From assembly GCA_030704615.1 (NCBI GenBank), contig CM060733.1, positions 46,190,001 to 46,254,000 on the forward strand: a stretch of DNA of 64,000 bases. The letters are read 5' to 3'. This stretch comes from Takakia lepidozioides (taxonomy: Eukaryota > Streptophyta > Takakiopsida > Takakiales > Takakiaceae). A model generated the notes under the pieces. That model did not search any database and had not been told where the DNA came from. It saw only the letters and a program-made list of their open reading frames with translations. Numbering within the stretch: the stretch's first letter is position 1; the number at the start of each line of letters is the position of its first letter. The translations under genes and the position numbers were made by a program. Positions 10,106 through 21,178 of this stretch are shown in pieces.

Positions 10106-11471
10106 TTAAGAAGGAAATGCTTCCTGCCTCTTCTCTCGGAGCAAAACCCTCGCCCTGGAAGCTAGCCATTGCCTAGCTCTCTTTGAACAGAACGCCACCT
10201 GAATAAGTTGACCTTCTGCTGAGGGAAATGTCAGTAGCGATATCTGTTCCCCACTCCTAGGGATACCTAGAGGACCTATCACTCTGTCATAGTGGTGGTT
10301 GCAATATGCCGATGACGTATACAAGTTCTCCAAACAAAAGCTCTCCCACTCTTGATCTGCCTCTTCGAACCATAACATAGAAAACACTTTATGTCCCGGT
10401 GGGGCCACCTCTCCATGAAGGATTGCCGAAGGGATTGAGAACACTATGACACATATAGTGTCGCCATGAAAAGAGCCCGCATGCACATGCAAAGGGTGTT
10501 CGTATGCAAACTGCAATGAATTACTCAAATAAAATGCTGGATCTCCCGAAAAATCATTCGCTTTGCGAGGTGGCTGAATCACATACAAACAAAAGCTTTC
10601 CCAAGATGCACTCCGGAATCCATGGTATAATGTTACCTCTCCCTCATATGCAGAAATTGGATCATAGAAATATGATGAAAATACGGAAAGGGCCTTCAAT
10701 CTAAACTCTTCGGATCTGTCCTTAATAGTGACTCAGTGATTAGGCTGTCCTTTAGTCGGGGTATGAAAAGCAGAAAGTTGGATATCAATGGTTTGCAAAG
10801 TTTGAAACAAATGAATGTTAGGATTCAAGGATGGACCTGAGGGGCAACGTCCTCCACCTCTGCCCCTTCTACCCCTTCGACCCCTCTACCCCTCCCACCT
10901 TGATTAAAACCACTACTTTGTGGCAATCCAGATGTAGACACATGCCCAACTGATCGGGTTTGACCCCTAGACACAATAATCCACCCTTCTTCATCTGCGT
11001 CTGTGTGGAGGAAATGGCTAACGAAGAGACTAAAATGACGCTCTCGTAAATCTCTAACCACTCTCAACCCCAATGCGGTGTAGCCACCATAGAGAAAAAA
11101 CTGAGCCCCCAATGCTGAGTCATGCATGGCAGCTAACTTGTCTAGGACATCTCTCACAACCTCTCTGAAAAATAGCGTTGTAAAAAACATGTCAAATCCT
11201 ATGAGCACAAACTAAAGGATAGTGCCGCATCATCTCGACGCATGTCATCCTTAGGAAAGTGCCATATAGTGTAAGACGGCGGAGGGTCTTTTAAAAGATT
11301 ATCATACTCTTGGGCAACCCCAAGAGAATGACAATCTATGTCTGTGTCTGGGCATGGACGTGACTGTAGCAAATCAGAGTGCCTGTTTTGAGTAGGAAAA
11401 CCAGCCCCCTGCAGTAGACCAACTTCCACGCGTTGCTCCATGCCTACCGAAGAAGTCGGCTGAAGAAGCAA
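10106..11471 (-). pseudogene. Transposon-associated protein with DUF3990 / ADP-ribosyltransferase-like domain
   Basis: Three consecutive minus-strand blocks (11471-11199, 11208-10825, 10699-10106) look like one gene interrupted by a frameshift near 11200 and a gap at 10700-10824. The last block, 197 residues, contains EVTLYHGFRSASWESF, then DFSGDPAFYLSNSLQFAYEH, ICVIVFSIP and YDRVIGPLG. That order (LYHG, DFxxGxxFYL, a hydrophobic VFxIP strand, then a DxVIGP motif) is the pattern I associate with DUF3990, an ADP-ribosyltransferase-like fold. The upstream blocks have a Gly/Arg-rich tail (GGRGRGVEGVEG) and no domain I recognise. The same DNA recurs, more decayed, at 46870-47720. This points to a dispersed element rather than a host gene. 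Function is not established. Confidence 0.5.
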
Positions 11472-11628
11472 AGTATGGAATGACTTGAATTACCAAGCGG
11501 TAGCAACAAAAGATCGCAAAGATGAGTCTGCTGACCTCTAGGCGTTGGTCTTCTAAGTCAACCTGTTCACAAATATCTCATTTGTCTCAACTTACAATTC
11601 CACAATCTTCAAGAAGGATGCACAAGTG

Positions 11629-11756
11629 CAAACTCTAGTACTACACAGAAAATTATGACAACACTACACAGAAAAATCTAGGACAACCGACAGAGAACTC
11701 TAGCAGTACACAGAAAAATCTGTGACAACCGACAGAAAACTAGAGAGCACTCTAGA
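11629..11756. repeat. Degenerate tandem repeat, units of about 43-45 bp
   Basis: Three units begin with TACACAGAAAA and continue with GACAACCGACAGA and a CTCTAG spacer. The first unit is shortened. The array lies upstream (minus-strand sense) of the DUF3990-like remnant. Confidence 0.6.
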
Positions 11757-11899
11757 ACATAAAAAGTGAGAAAGAGTGAGCGAGGGTTGAAATTTGACAA
11801 GAATAGAGATGAAAGATTAAATTGGTTACTGAAAGTTCTCCACCCAACAATAAGACCACAACATGTTGTACCACCCTCCGAGCTCTCCCTATATATAGG

Positions 11900-12180
11900 T
11901 TAAAAGCAGGTGTGGCGGATTCTGCCATTTTTTCGGCCTAATTCTCAGGCAGAATCGGCCACCCAGGGCAGAATCGGCAGGGATGGCCGATTACGCACAG
12001 AGGATGGCAGACTTACCACCGAGGCCCATGTCATCAGCCATCAACGCACCCTCCTACCCCTGAGGCTCGCCCGTTTATATCCTCTTGGGGGCTCTGAATC
12101 TGAGCAATCGATATGGGATAATCGAACCTCAATCATATTGCGCCACGTAGCGGCGAGAATCCGACACACCTGCTTTTAAC
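11900..12180. mobile_element. MITE with 26-bp terminal inverted repeats
   Basis: The left end begins GTTAAAAGCAGGTGTG and continues GCGGATTCT. The right end is its reverse complement with one difference (AGAATCC then GACACACCTGCTTTTAAC). The outer TTA/TAA could be a 3-bp target duplication as in PIF/Harbinger elements, but it is ambiguous because it is part of the inverted repeat. The interior repeats the word CAGAATCGGCC. The 11910-12179 open frame only reflects the element. Confidence 0.75.
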
Positions 12181-13640
12181 GCCAGTGAACGGGCCGCGTT
12201 GGCCGACTCTGCCCTGTGCGCGGCCATAGGGCTCGCCCAAAGGCAGCTTACAGGGCAAAATCGGCCAAACACGGCCCCTTCTCTAGTACTCAAAGTCTAT
12301 TCTAGCAATAGCTGAGATAACTATAGCATAACTGCATGTTTAACTTGAGTTATCTCCAACTGCTATTCTAGTACTCTGACTTGAGTCATTAATAACTTGA
12401 GGCTTATCTATTGTAACTTTGACCGACACATCACACTAACTCTGAGTAACAATAACTTTACGGAGTTGATTTCCAGCTTGCTTGAGTTTACATGACGCAG
12501 AAAAGTGTGGGAAAAAAAACTGGGAAAAGAACGGAACCGAGATGCCCGAGAAAAATGAGAAGCAAACTGGGGTTGGTAATCTGGCACAGAGAGAGAAGAC
12601 TCCACCCAAAGCCGGCGTAAGTAAGAGCCACTTCACCTCACGGCTAGTGCCCCCTCTCGGGGGTGGGCCCTTTCTAAAAGATGTCCATAGGACACTAGGA
12701 GCCTAGAGCAGCAAGGTACCTTGGATACCAAGAGCCAGATAAGGGTTAGATTCGAGTTTAGGTTTGTTAGTAATTATGGGTGTGAAGGAGCGGAGTTAGT
12801 AATAATGGCTGTGAGGGAGCGGAGTTAGTAATAATGGCTATGAAGGAGCGGAGGGCGGTCAGGTGTATTGCTTTGAGGTGTATTGCTTTGAAACATTGAG
12901 AGGATAGGGAGTTTAAAGTTAGTGTGTAGTGCATCGATACTGGCGTTATGCATGCCGCCTTCAGTGCCAGCACTGATAACCGTCAAAGGACCATTGACCC
13001 AGCCTTTCCGCGGAGCGCAAGGATAAGTGGCGCATATTTTAGCCGTTTGTCTAGCATTGAGTTAGCGGGGTTTCAATCATGGCAGTATGTGAACTCAATA
13101 AAGTGGATGGTAATCTGGCACATCCGCAACTGTCACCTGGATATCAATAGGAGAATGTTGAATCCACCGGTGCAGTCATTCCACATAGCTCTAGGGGCCT
13201 TGTTTCCGAACCTAATAAATTTTAGTACAGGTTCTTTTGTTTGTGAGACCATCAACTATGAAAGACTGAAATGCTTCATGTATTTTGAATTTTTTTTCCC
13301 ACACATCTTTTTGGTGGAATCAGGCTGCCTGAAAACTTTATCCTTCTTCTACCCAGCACTCATCTGATGAACACTGGCATCTTTGCTGCGGGATACGGAA
13401 GAGCGCTCCATGATGTTTCCTGTATCTCCCTCCAGGGATGCAATTGGCCCTTGTAAACGAGCTACATGTTGTAGCCAATTACCTCATTTTTTGTGGTTTA
13501 CACGCTTACAGCAGTGTTGGTCGGATGTAGACCCATCCGGATATCAGTGCTCTTGGTGTTTTTGTTTTTTTGAGCATTCTCTCTGCACACATAAGCTGTG
13601 GTTCAGCAGCTGTGTAAGTCCAATGGAACCCAAAGCGACT
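12181..13640. other. Mostly gene-free stretch
   Basis: No gene recognised. A 29-bp tandem repeat occurs at 12767-12853. From about 13380 the sequence becomes homologous to the OSB/PPR duplication unit. Confidence 0.5.
12767..12853. repeat. Three tandem 29-bp units
   Basis: Units start at 12767, 12796 and 12825, each close to TTAGTAATAATGGCTGTGA then GGGAGCGGAG. A second small duplication (TGTATTGCTTTGAGG twice) follows. Confidence 0.8.
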
Positions 13641-14335
13641 TGCATGAATGTTGGTGAAAGCTCACTACCACCCCTCCGTAAAGGAACTTGGTGCTGTCGG
13701 ATTTTCGGGCTACTTTGGAGCACGGAGCAGAGTTCATATGAGTTTTGTAAAGATCCTTCACGATAGTGGGACAGCCGCAATCGCAAGGTGCGGCTTTTTC
13801 TTAATGTACGCTGTGAGAAGAAGTTTGTCCTTCCTGCAAATGTGGGGTTCTTTTCTCTTCCTGTTAGTATCATGATCTGGTTAATTTTCCTTGGTGGTTG
13901 GTTACAAGGTACTTGGGAGGATCAGATAACAGAGATGAGGCGCAGCTTTGGAATGATTACTTTCCAGACCCCAGTCAAAAATGGTGGGGCAATCGAGGCA
14001 AAAAGATGAATGCATGTTGGATTACAGAGAGAAGCAGATGCAATTCAGGTATAGAACTAGTGTGATAAGTAGGGTTGGGGTGTTTGCTGGAAGAGCTCTA
14101 CCCTGTCATTGTCAGCTGCTAGCAGCGAGGCAAGGATGTACGCATGATTTGTGCAGAGGCAGGGATAGCTGAAGGAGCAGGGATAGAGTGTTGGGTCCAG
14201 ATTCAACCAAGAGGGCTGGATTGCAAACACAAGATTACTTACGATTCCCTGTGGATCAATAGCTACAAGAAACCTGCATGGGTAGATGGTCAACTGGAAG
14301 CAGCAGCGGCAGCAGCACAATTGATAAAACCAGGC
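13640..14335 (+). pseudogene. OSB-type PDF-motif exons, decayed
   Basis: OSB proteins bind single-stranded DNA in plastids and mitochondria. They carry one to three roughly 50-residue PDF motifs with the signature WWDNR...PDFKHK...LW. Here a first relic at about 13730-13790 reads FCKDPSRW then SRNRKV. A second half-module at about 13960-14008 reads QWWGNRGKK and ends at a position where the usual donor GT is AT. Its partner half at about 14209-14330 follows a GTCCAG acceptor and reads RGLDCKHKITYDSLWINSYK with a PAWVDGQLEA tail, so PDF has become LDC. The donor and PDF changes argue that these modules no longer splice normally. The homologous block on the minus strand is 42.2-43.5 kb. Confidence 0.6.
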
Positions 14336-14439
14336 ACTGCTAATGAAGGCACCTTCTTCAACACATTTCAGCCTGTTCTTCCCTCTTATCAGACTCATGA
14401 ATTTTGCAAGTTAGCTCATTGGATGGATCTATGGGGGTT

Positions 14440-16633
14440 TGGAGTGTTTGACTTGTGGCAGCAGGAAAGTATCCAAAATCAAATAACAGAGATGAGGAGA
14501 AACTTTGGAATGAATCCTTTTCCGACCCCAGTCAATGGTGGGACAATCGAGCCAAAAAGGTGAATGCCTGTTGGATTACAGAGAGAAGCAGATGCAGTTC
14601 AGATATGACACTAGTGTGATAAGTAGGGTTGGGGTGTTTGCTGGAAGAAGGCCGGATTTCAAGCACAAGATTACCTATGATTCCCTGTGGATCAATAGCT
14701 ACAAGAAACCTGCATGGGTAGATGGTCAACTGGAAGCAGCGGCGGCAGTGGCACAGCTGATAAAATCAGGCACCTCCACCATGACCACACCTTCTGACAG
14801 AGGACCAAGAGAGGGAGTCCATAATGCCTCTTCTGGGACTTCTGGGCATGTGAAGATGCTTTGTGAGGCAGGCAGACTGACAGAGGCTCTACAGACCTTA
14901 AACCAAGGAGGCATTTCAGCAGATTCAGAGACGTATGTCTGTCTCTTGCATACGTGCATCAAGACGAAAGGCCTGGAAGCTGGAAAGCAGGTACATGCTC
15001 ACATTATCCATAGTGGATTCAAGCCAAACGTTTTTCTACACAACACCCTTGTCAACATGTATGTTAAGTGCGGGAGCATCATGGATGCTCACCAAGTGTT
15101 CAACAGAATGCCTCAACGATCTTTGATCACATGGAATATAATGTTGGCGCATGGGTGTGATACGAATGCTTTGGAGACCTATGACCAAATGATGCGGGAA
15201 GGGGTGAAGCCCAACCACATCACGTTTGTTTGCGTTTGCAATGCCTGTGCGAGCCTGGCAGCCCTGGAAAAGGGCAAAGAGGTCCATGGTGACATCGTCA
15301 AAGCTGGAATTGTACCAGATGTCATTCTGAACAGCACCCTTGTGGACATGTATGCCAAATGTGGGTGCATCGAGGATGCAAAGGCAGTGTTCGACAATAT
15401 GGCTGAATGAAATGTGGTATAGTGGAGCACGATGATCGCAGGATATGCACAGCAGGGGCGCGGGATGGAGGCTTTGGAGACCTATGAGCAAATGCTGCAG
15501 GAAGGGGTGAAGCCCAACCGCATCACATTTGTTTGCGTTTGCAGTGCGTGTGCCATCTGGTAGCTCTGGAAAAGGGCAAAGAGATCAATGGTGACATCGT
15601 CAAAGCTGGAATTGTATCTCATTCTGAACACTGCCCTGGTGGACATGTATGCCAATGTGGGAGCATGGAGGATGCAAAGGGAGTGTTCAACAATATGCCT
15701 GAACTAGATGTGGTGTCATGGAATGAAATGATTGCAGGATATGCCCAGCATGGTTGTCATAGGGAGGCCCTGCAACTATTTGAAGGAATGCAAAAGAAAG
15801 GCTTGAAGCCGAACAGTATCACCTTTACACGTGTTCTCTCTGCGTGCAGCCACACTGGCCTACTGGATGAAGGAAGATGCTACTTTGATTCCCTGAGTCA
15901 AGATAATGGTGTCTCTCCAACAGTAAAGCACTTTGGCTGCATGGTGGACCTTCTTGGACGTGCGGGGCGATTGGATGAGGCCGAGGACCTCATTAGAAAA
16001 ATGCCAATGAAGCCAAATGCTATGGTTTGGAGGGCCTTGCTCGGTGCCTGCAGAATCCATGGCAATGTGGAGATGGCTGAACGTGCGGCAACATTTATGC
16101 TCAAGTGGGATGAACAGGATGCTGCGACTTATGTGTTGCTATCAAACATCTATGCTGCAGCTGGCAGGTGGGATGATAGTGCAAAGGTGAGAAAAATGAT
16201 GAAGGTGAGAGGGGTTAGAAAGGAGCCCGGTTACTGCTGCATTGAGGTTGGCAAGAAGGTGCACACCATTGTGGTAGATGACAAATTGCATCCCAAAATG
16301 AAGGAAATCCATGCTGAGCTGAGAAGATTGTCTGGGCAGATGAAGGAGGCGGGGTATGTGCCTGACACACGCTTTGTATTGCATGATGTTGGGGAGGAGC
16401 AAAAGGAGTTTTCTCTTTGCCACCACAGTGAGAAGCTGGCCATTGCTTTTGGGCTGATCAGCACACCCCATAGGACGCCTCTCCGTCTCATCAAGAATCT
16501 TCGGGTGTGTGGTGACTGCCACACCTCCACCAAATTCATCGCAAAGATTGTTGGTCGAGCAATTGTTGTACGGGACGCTAACCGCTTTCACCACTTTGAA
16601 GATGGATTTTGTTCTTGTGGGGATTACTGGTGA
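14440..16633 (+). pseudogene. OSB PDF module fused to PLS-class PPR-DYW, locus 2, disrupted
   Basis: A PDF half-module ends near 14562. The frame from 14535 runs through RPDFKHKITYDSLWINSYKK straight into a PPR array (HTCIKTKGLEAGKQVHAHII, VNMYVKCGSIMDAHQVF) up to 15410. It stops there because the expected AERDVVSW reads AE-TGA-NVV-TAG-W. Further damage is a 1-nt loss near 15552, a 5-nt loss near 15617 and a 1-nt loss near 15654. The last two compensate each other. From there the frame is open to 16633 and includes P2-L2-S2, E1/E2, E+ and a complete DYW deaminase: [31 protein letters not shown], and a terminal CSCGDYW. The 3' half, with an ATG at 15533, could still encode a 366-residue DYW-bearing product. 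The whole locus is a pseudogene unless the stops are assembly errors. Confidence 0.85.
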
Positions 16634-16649
16634 AAAGATGTTTTTTCTG

Positions 16650-19160
16650 GAAAGGTGCAAGTGTCTTGCTTCATTCATTGAACTGTGTAGCTACTCAGTC
16701 AATCCACCATTTCCTGAGAATATTGCATTTCCTGTAGCAAATCCACAGGAAATGATAGTGGGGTCTACCCAGCATAGGTGGGATGTCAGCCCATAATTAT
16801 ACTTGACTGAAGGAGTGATTTTGACCGACTCTGGTGATAGCGGAAGAAAATCAGAGTGCTGTCCCAATTCTGGTGTGGGTGGTGGATCTTCTCCAAAGCT
16901 TGAAGATGCAAGTGCATACGGTTTGTAATGAGCTTGATTAGAGGGGCACTCCTGTGCACAAGTTTGTTGAGCATCTTTAAATTTAGACATGTTTGTATGT
17001 TTCTCTTCTGCTGCTTCAGATAGAGCCCTTGACTAACTTGCCTGGATGTTGTCGAAAGCTAGCCTTAACCTACCAGGATCCCATCCCATGGTGGCCGCTT
17101 GAAAGTTCATATAGTCATTGTAATGGTATTTGGGTGTTCTGTTGTTGATTGATGCGGCTTTACTCCCTCACACTGTAACATCGGTTTGTGCATGTTGGAG
17201 TTCAAGGTTGGGGGGACAAAGTCCACCTACTCCACCCACTTCAGAGCACAATTGCCAAGTTCGAGACCAGATTTGGGAGCATGTATGAAACAATTGTGCA
17301 TAGTTTCATGCAACAATCGGCGATACTGCTACTGTACATGGAAGCAGGTGCTGATCGCTGGCTTAACGCCCAGTATTCTCAATGACTACTTGAGCTGCCT
17401 ATCTCAAAAAGCCCTCCTAAAATCCACTTCATCAAGAAAAGTGAACGTCCTTTTCTCTTGTCCCAGTAACCGCAGACATTTCAACTTTGAACCCAAAAAT
17501 TACTAATGGGCGAAGCTCTTGTTCCATCATGTCGGTGCAAGTAATATTGATGAACTTAACCAAACTATGGGATATGTGAAGAGCGAGAGGAAGATATACT
17601 TGTTGTTGGGCGTTGTCATCACAAGGACCCACTCTGTCTTGTAGTGAGACGTGGTGCAATGCTCAACTGTCATGCCAAAGGTGGGATTCTCGTTTCCTGA
17701 GTAGGGCATGGAAATTTTGGTGGAAAGTAGTAGGCAGATAGGATAGTAGGTAGAGAACTCTTGGGATTCTCAACTCATCACTAGCCTTTCATCCAAACAC
17801 TATTCGAACCCTGGAAGATCAGTTGAAAGTCTGCTCAAGTTTTGAGACAACATTTTGAGAATACCATAAAAGCTTCATATAAAAGACCCACATGAGGTGA
17901 TTGTCCAAGAGATAACAAGAACCTCTAAGTAGAGAAGAAGTACAGCCCCATGAATAAACAAATGGAATGTGAAGACAAAAAGCAAATCAAACCAATCTAA
18001 CAAGACAGACAAGAGAAAAGAAGGTTGGTTAGAAAGAGGTGGCATGGGAGGCCAGAGGAAGCTGCCCTTTTTTTGCTGTACGATGAGCACAGGATGTCGG
18101 CCCGGCCCGAGTAGCTAAGAGTTGTTTCACCTTTTGTCGGGAGTGGGCCCTATAAATTCCAAAACAAACCAATTTTAGCAAGGGTGGGAGATGGTGAGTT
18201 TGCTTGAGTTTGAGTTTGTTATCGATAAATGGCAGTGAGAGAGCGTATGGCTGTGTGTGAGGTGGATTTGTTTTAGGCAGCTAGTGGAGGCAGGGGTGGA
18301 GGGAGTATTGGGAGATGTTGTGGGTATGAATGCCACCACCGACACCGCCCATGATGACGATGAAGGGGGCAATTTGTGTAGGGTGAGGCCATCGGACCGG
18401 GGGTTCCTGAAACTCGGGGTGGTTACGAGGCGGTTTTAGGAAGGGCCTCTGTCCTCGGGCTTCACCCTGCCTAAAGAAACAGAAATAGAAACAACAAGGA
18501 TTTTGCATTTCGATACCTGCGATTCTCTTGATCGGACTGCTCACAAGAGGGAAGCACCTTACGCGACAGGAAGCGGTGGGCATTGGGTGCCTGTTTTGTA
18601 ATTTTATTCTGAGATGAAAGCTGTCTTTCCCTTGTCTTCTTCCGCCACTTGCACTTGGTTATATCCACTGAAGCCATCCATGATTCTCGTGTGCCTAATT
18701 CTAAAACATTATAGCATGAAGATGCCTAATGTGAGAAATGGTTTTCAAAACGTGCCTAATTTGCTGATTGATTGAATTTATTATTAGGCACAAAATGCCT
18801 AAACAGTTGTCCAGGGTTTGATAATGGCCACCGGTTACTGTTATCTTCATGTTAACAACTAGATTAAAGATAGGGTTGGGTGAGATGGCATAAGTGGGTT
18901 GGAAACACTGTTGGGCGGATATAGAGCCATCATGATATCAAGGTAGTGAGAACCGGAATTGGATTAGATACCGATGGATAAGAGAGAAAGAAAGAAAGAA
19001 AGATTATATACCTATTGTAATACCCAATCAAACATCCATCAATACCCGGTTCATATCCGCCCCCAAAATAATAAGCAGCTGCATACCTAGACGTGTCATT
19101 GTCAGGTTGAAACCAACTATATATATATATATATATATATATCCCAATGATCATTGAGAC
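16650..19160. other. Gene-free stretch
   Basis: The first 150 bp are the 3' flank shared with locus 3 (compare 39255-39400). Beyond that no coding frame is convincing. Microsatellites are (AAAG)n at about 18982-19002 and (AT)n at about 19117-19141. Confidence 0.5.
19117..19141. repeat. (AT)n microsatellite
   Basis: About twelve AT dinucleotides immediately upstream of the hAT-like element at 19161. Confidence 0.9.
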
Positions 19161-19616
19161 CAATGTTGTATTGGTATCAGTTTTACGACATACCAGACTG
19201 GTCCTGGTAGGAGACGTATCGCAAAACTTTCATACCAGTCTGGTCCATATAATAATAGATGTATATTTTTCCAGATATTAGTATGAGTATCCTGACCACA
19301 ATACCAGCTGGTATGAGATATCAATTCTGGTATCATTCCAAAGCCATCATTGAATAACAAGTTTATCAAATAGCAAGTATCAAGTGAAAACAAATATAGA
19401 AATAAATATACATAAGTAGTATAGTATACACACCAAAGTAAATGAGGAAAAGGGGGGGGGGGGGTCCTGGTATTGTGGCTGGTATGAAAAAACTGATAAC
19501 AGCCTGGTACTGGTATATGACCAAGTATTCTCCCAAATTATACCGTGTGGTATCTAATACCAGTGCATATACCTGTGCACATACCAGGCAATATCCTATA
19601 TACCGGTACAAAATTG
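19161..19616. mobile_element. Non-autonomous hAT-like element, 456 bp
   Basis: The left end is CAATGTTGTATTGGTAT. The right end, reverse-complemented, is CAATTTTGTACCGGTAT. Flanking octamers are ATTGAGAC (19153-19160) and GTTGAGAC (19617-19624), 7 of 8 identical, as expected for an aged 8-bp hAT target duplication. The interior is rich in TGGTAT / ATACCAG subterminal words. No transposase is encoded. Confidence 0.7.
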
Positions 19617-20149
19617 GTTGAGACCTGAGGGTGATCCTGCTGGCATGTGATGGAATGTCATTTGGCTAGGAATTACGCAAACTGATCACTCAGTCAGTCA
19701 GCTGAATTAGCTTGAATGGCTTGCTTCTCTTCCCTCCCTGCTTTGTCCTTTCCCAGTTTTGGGGTTTTTCTCTCCTATGTTCAAATACCTCACGTTTCTG
19801 TAAATTTATTAATGGGATAGTAGCTTCTCTATTTTAAGCCTTCACAACTTCCCCCAAGTTATTTTTTCCTCAGCTTTTCCATCTTTATACAGTTTCCAAG
19901 GCCTTTGTCTCCCATATTTCAAAAACATTAAAAAAGAAAAACGAAGTCACACATCATTTTTTATTTTTTATAGTGGGTCATATTGCACATTTTTTCGTTG
20001 AAAGATGATTAAATAGAATAAAAACATCTGTTTGCGATGCCTTAGGCTCCCCTTACTACAATACAATCACCTATGATGAGTACATGCACTAATCCAACTA
20101 GTTATTAGTTTCAGTGTTAATAAGATATGCCCAACATATCATGGTTCCG

Positions 20150-20231
20150 ATAGAGCCCACCCCTGAAGCATTACCCGCGTGGGGAAGAGGCTCTTATTTA
20201 CGCTAGCTTCGGCTGGCGTCATATATATATA
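20150..20231. repeat. Short dispersed repeat family C, copy 1
   Basis: The block ATAGAGCCCACC ... AAGAGGCTCTTATTTA ... GGCGTCATATATAT recurs at 23776-23870 in the same orientation. Both copies end in an AT-rich simple repeat. The left edge resembles the 3' portion of a tRNA-derived retroposon, but no promoter boxes were found. Confidence 0.6.
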
Positions 20232-20384
20232 TGTATATGCCTGCCCAACATATCATGAATCATGTTCAAGTGCCTAAGCAATTGTCAATGTCTACGAGGA
20301 TGATTTTTGTCAAGATGACTTTTGCCTTAACTTATGGTGTCACTTCACTTTGAAGGACTACTTCGTTATGTGCACTTGAGCAGG

Positions 20385-20460
20385 TAGCCCATGCTTGGGT
20401 ATTTGCTCTGCATAATCTGGGTGATCTTAGGTTCAATCCTTCAAGTACATGTGCCTTCAA
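20385..20460 (+). repeat. Possible tRNA-derived retroposon fragment
   Basis: GGTAGCCCATGCTTGGG and, about 45 nt later, TTAGGTTCAATCC resemble an A box and a B box on the plus strand. It is a single copy in this window and the match is loose. Confidence 0.3.
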
Positions 20461-20569
20461 CCGTCCTTTGGCCGCTCGATGGGCTGAGTGTTGAGCAGTA
20501 GGCTCAGTATTTCACTGGATGTTAAGCAAACCTTATTTTTATTTTTAATTTTGTTTGGAAGGTAAACAC

Positions 20570-21170
20570 CAATGTTGTATTGGTATGTCCATTTTGACAT
20601 ACCAGACTGGTCCTGGTAGGTCCAACTGGTAGGGCCCAGTGTAGGTTATAGGAGGGGTATGGATATTTCCAATTTTAGATAGGTACCTTGGTCCTAAGCA
20701 TGGGTACAAAAAACTCAAATGAGATAGCGGGGCGGATACAAAAGGTAAAAAAAAAATTGCAATCACACATACTCATGCAAACTAACTTGTACTGCTCATA
20801 AATTAGCGAAGGTCTTTGTATTGTAAGGCTGGATTGTAGCAAATGGGAGAAAAGCTGGATGCCATGACAAAAACTGAAGAAAAACCCTACACATTGTACC
20901 TTGCATGCCATACTTGTCCGCTGACCAATTTATGCCACAACTACTATCCCTCCTATCTCAAACACCCCTCATAGATACCATACCAATCACCTGGTGGAGC
21001 AATACTGCGGTTGCGAACCTGTACTGGTATGTGCCAGTCGAGTATGTAGTATGTACAAGGATATAGGTAAGGGTATGCCGAAACCAACCTGGCTGGTATG
21101 TCATGCAACCTATACATCTGGTGTGTGTAGAAGTTAACGTCTAGGGTTCCAAACATGCCCAACTACACTG
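20570..21170. mobile_element. hAT-like element A, 601 bp
   Basis: The left end CAATGTTGTATTGG and right end CCAACTACACTG (reverse complement CAGTGTAGTTGG) are imperfect inverted repeats. The octamer GTAAACAC flanks both sides, at 20562-20569 and 21171-21178. That is a perfect 8-bp target duplication diagnostic of hAT insertion. The interior shares CATACCAGACTGGTCCTGG with the element at 19161-19616. It has no coding capacity. Confidence 0.8.
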
Positions 21171-21178
21171 GTAAACAC

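Noticed and set aside
11910-12179. 89-codon open frame
   Set aside because: It coincides with the MITE and its inverted repeats, with no domain.
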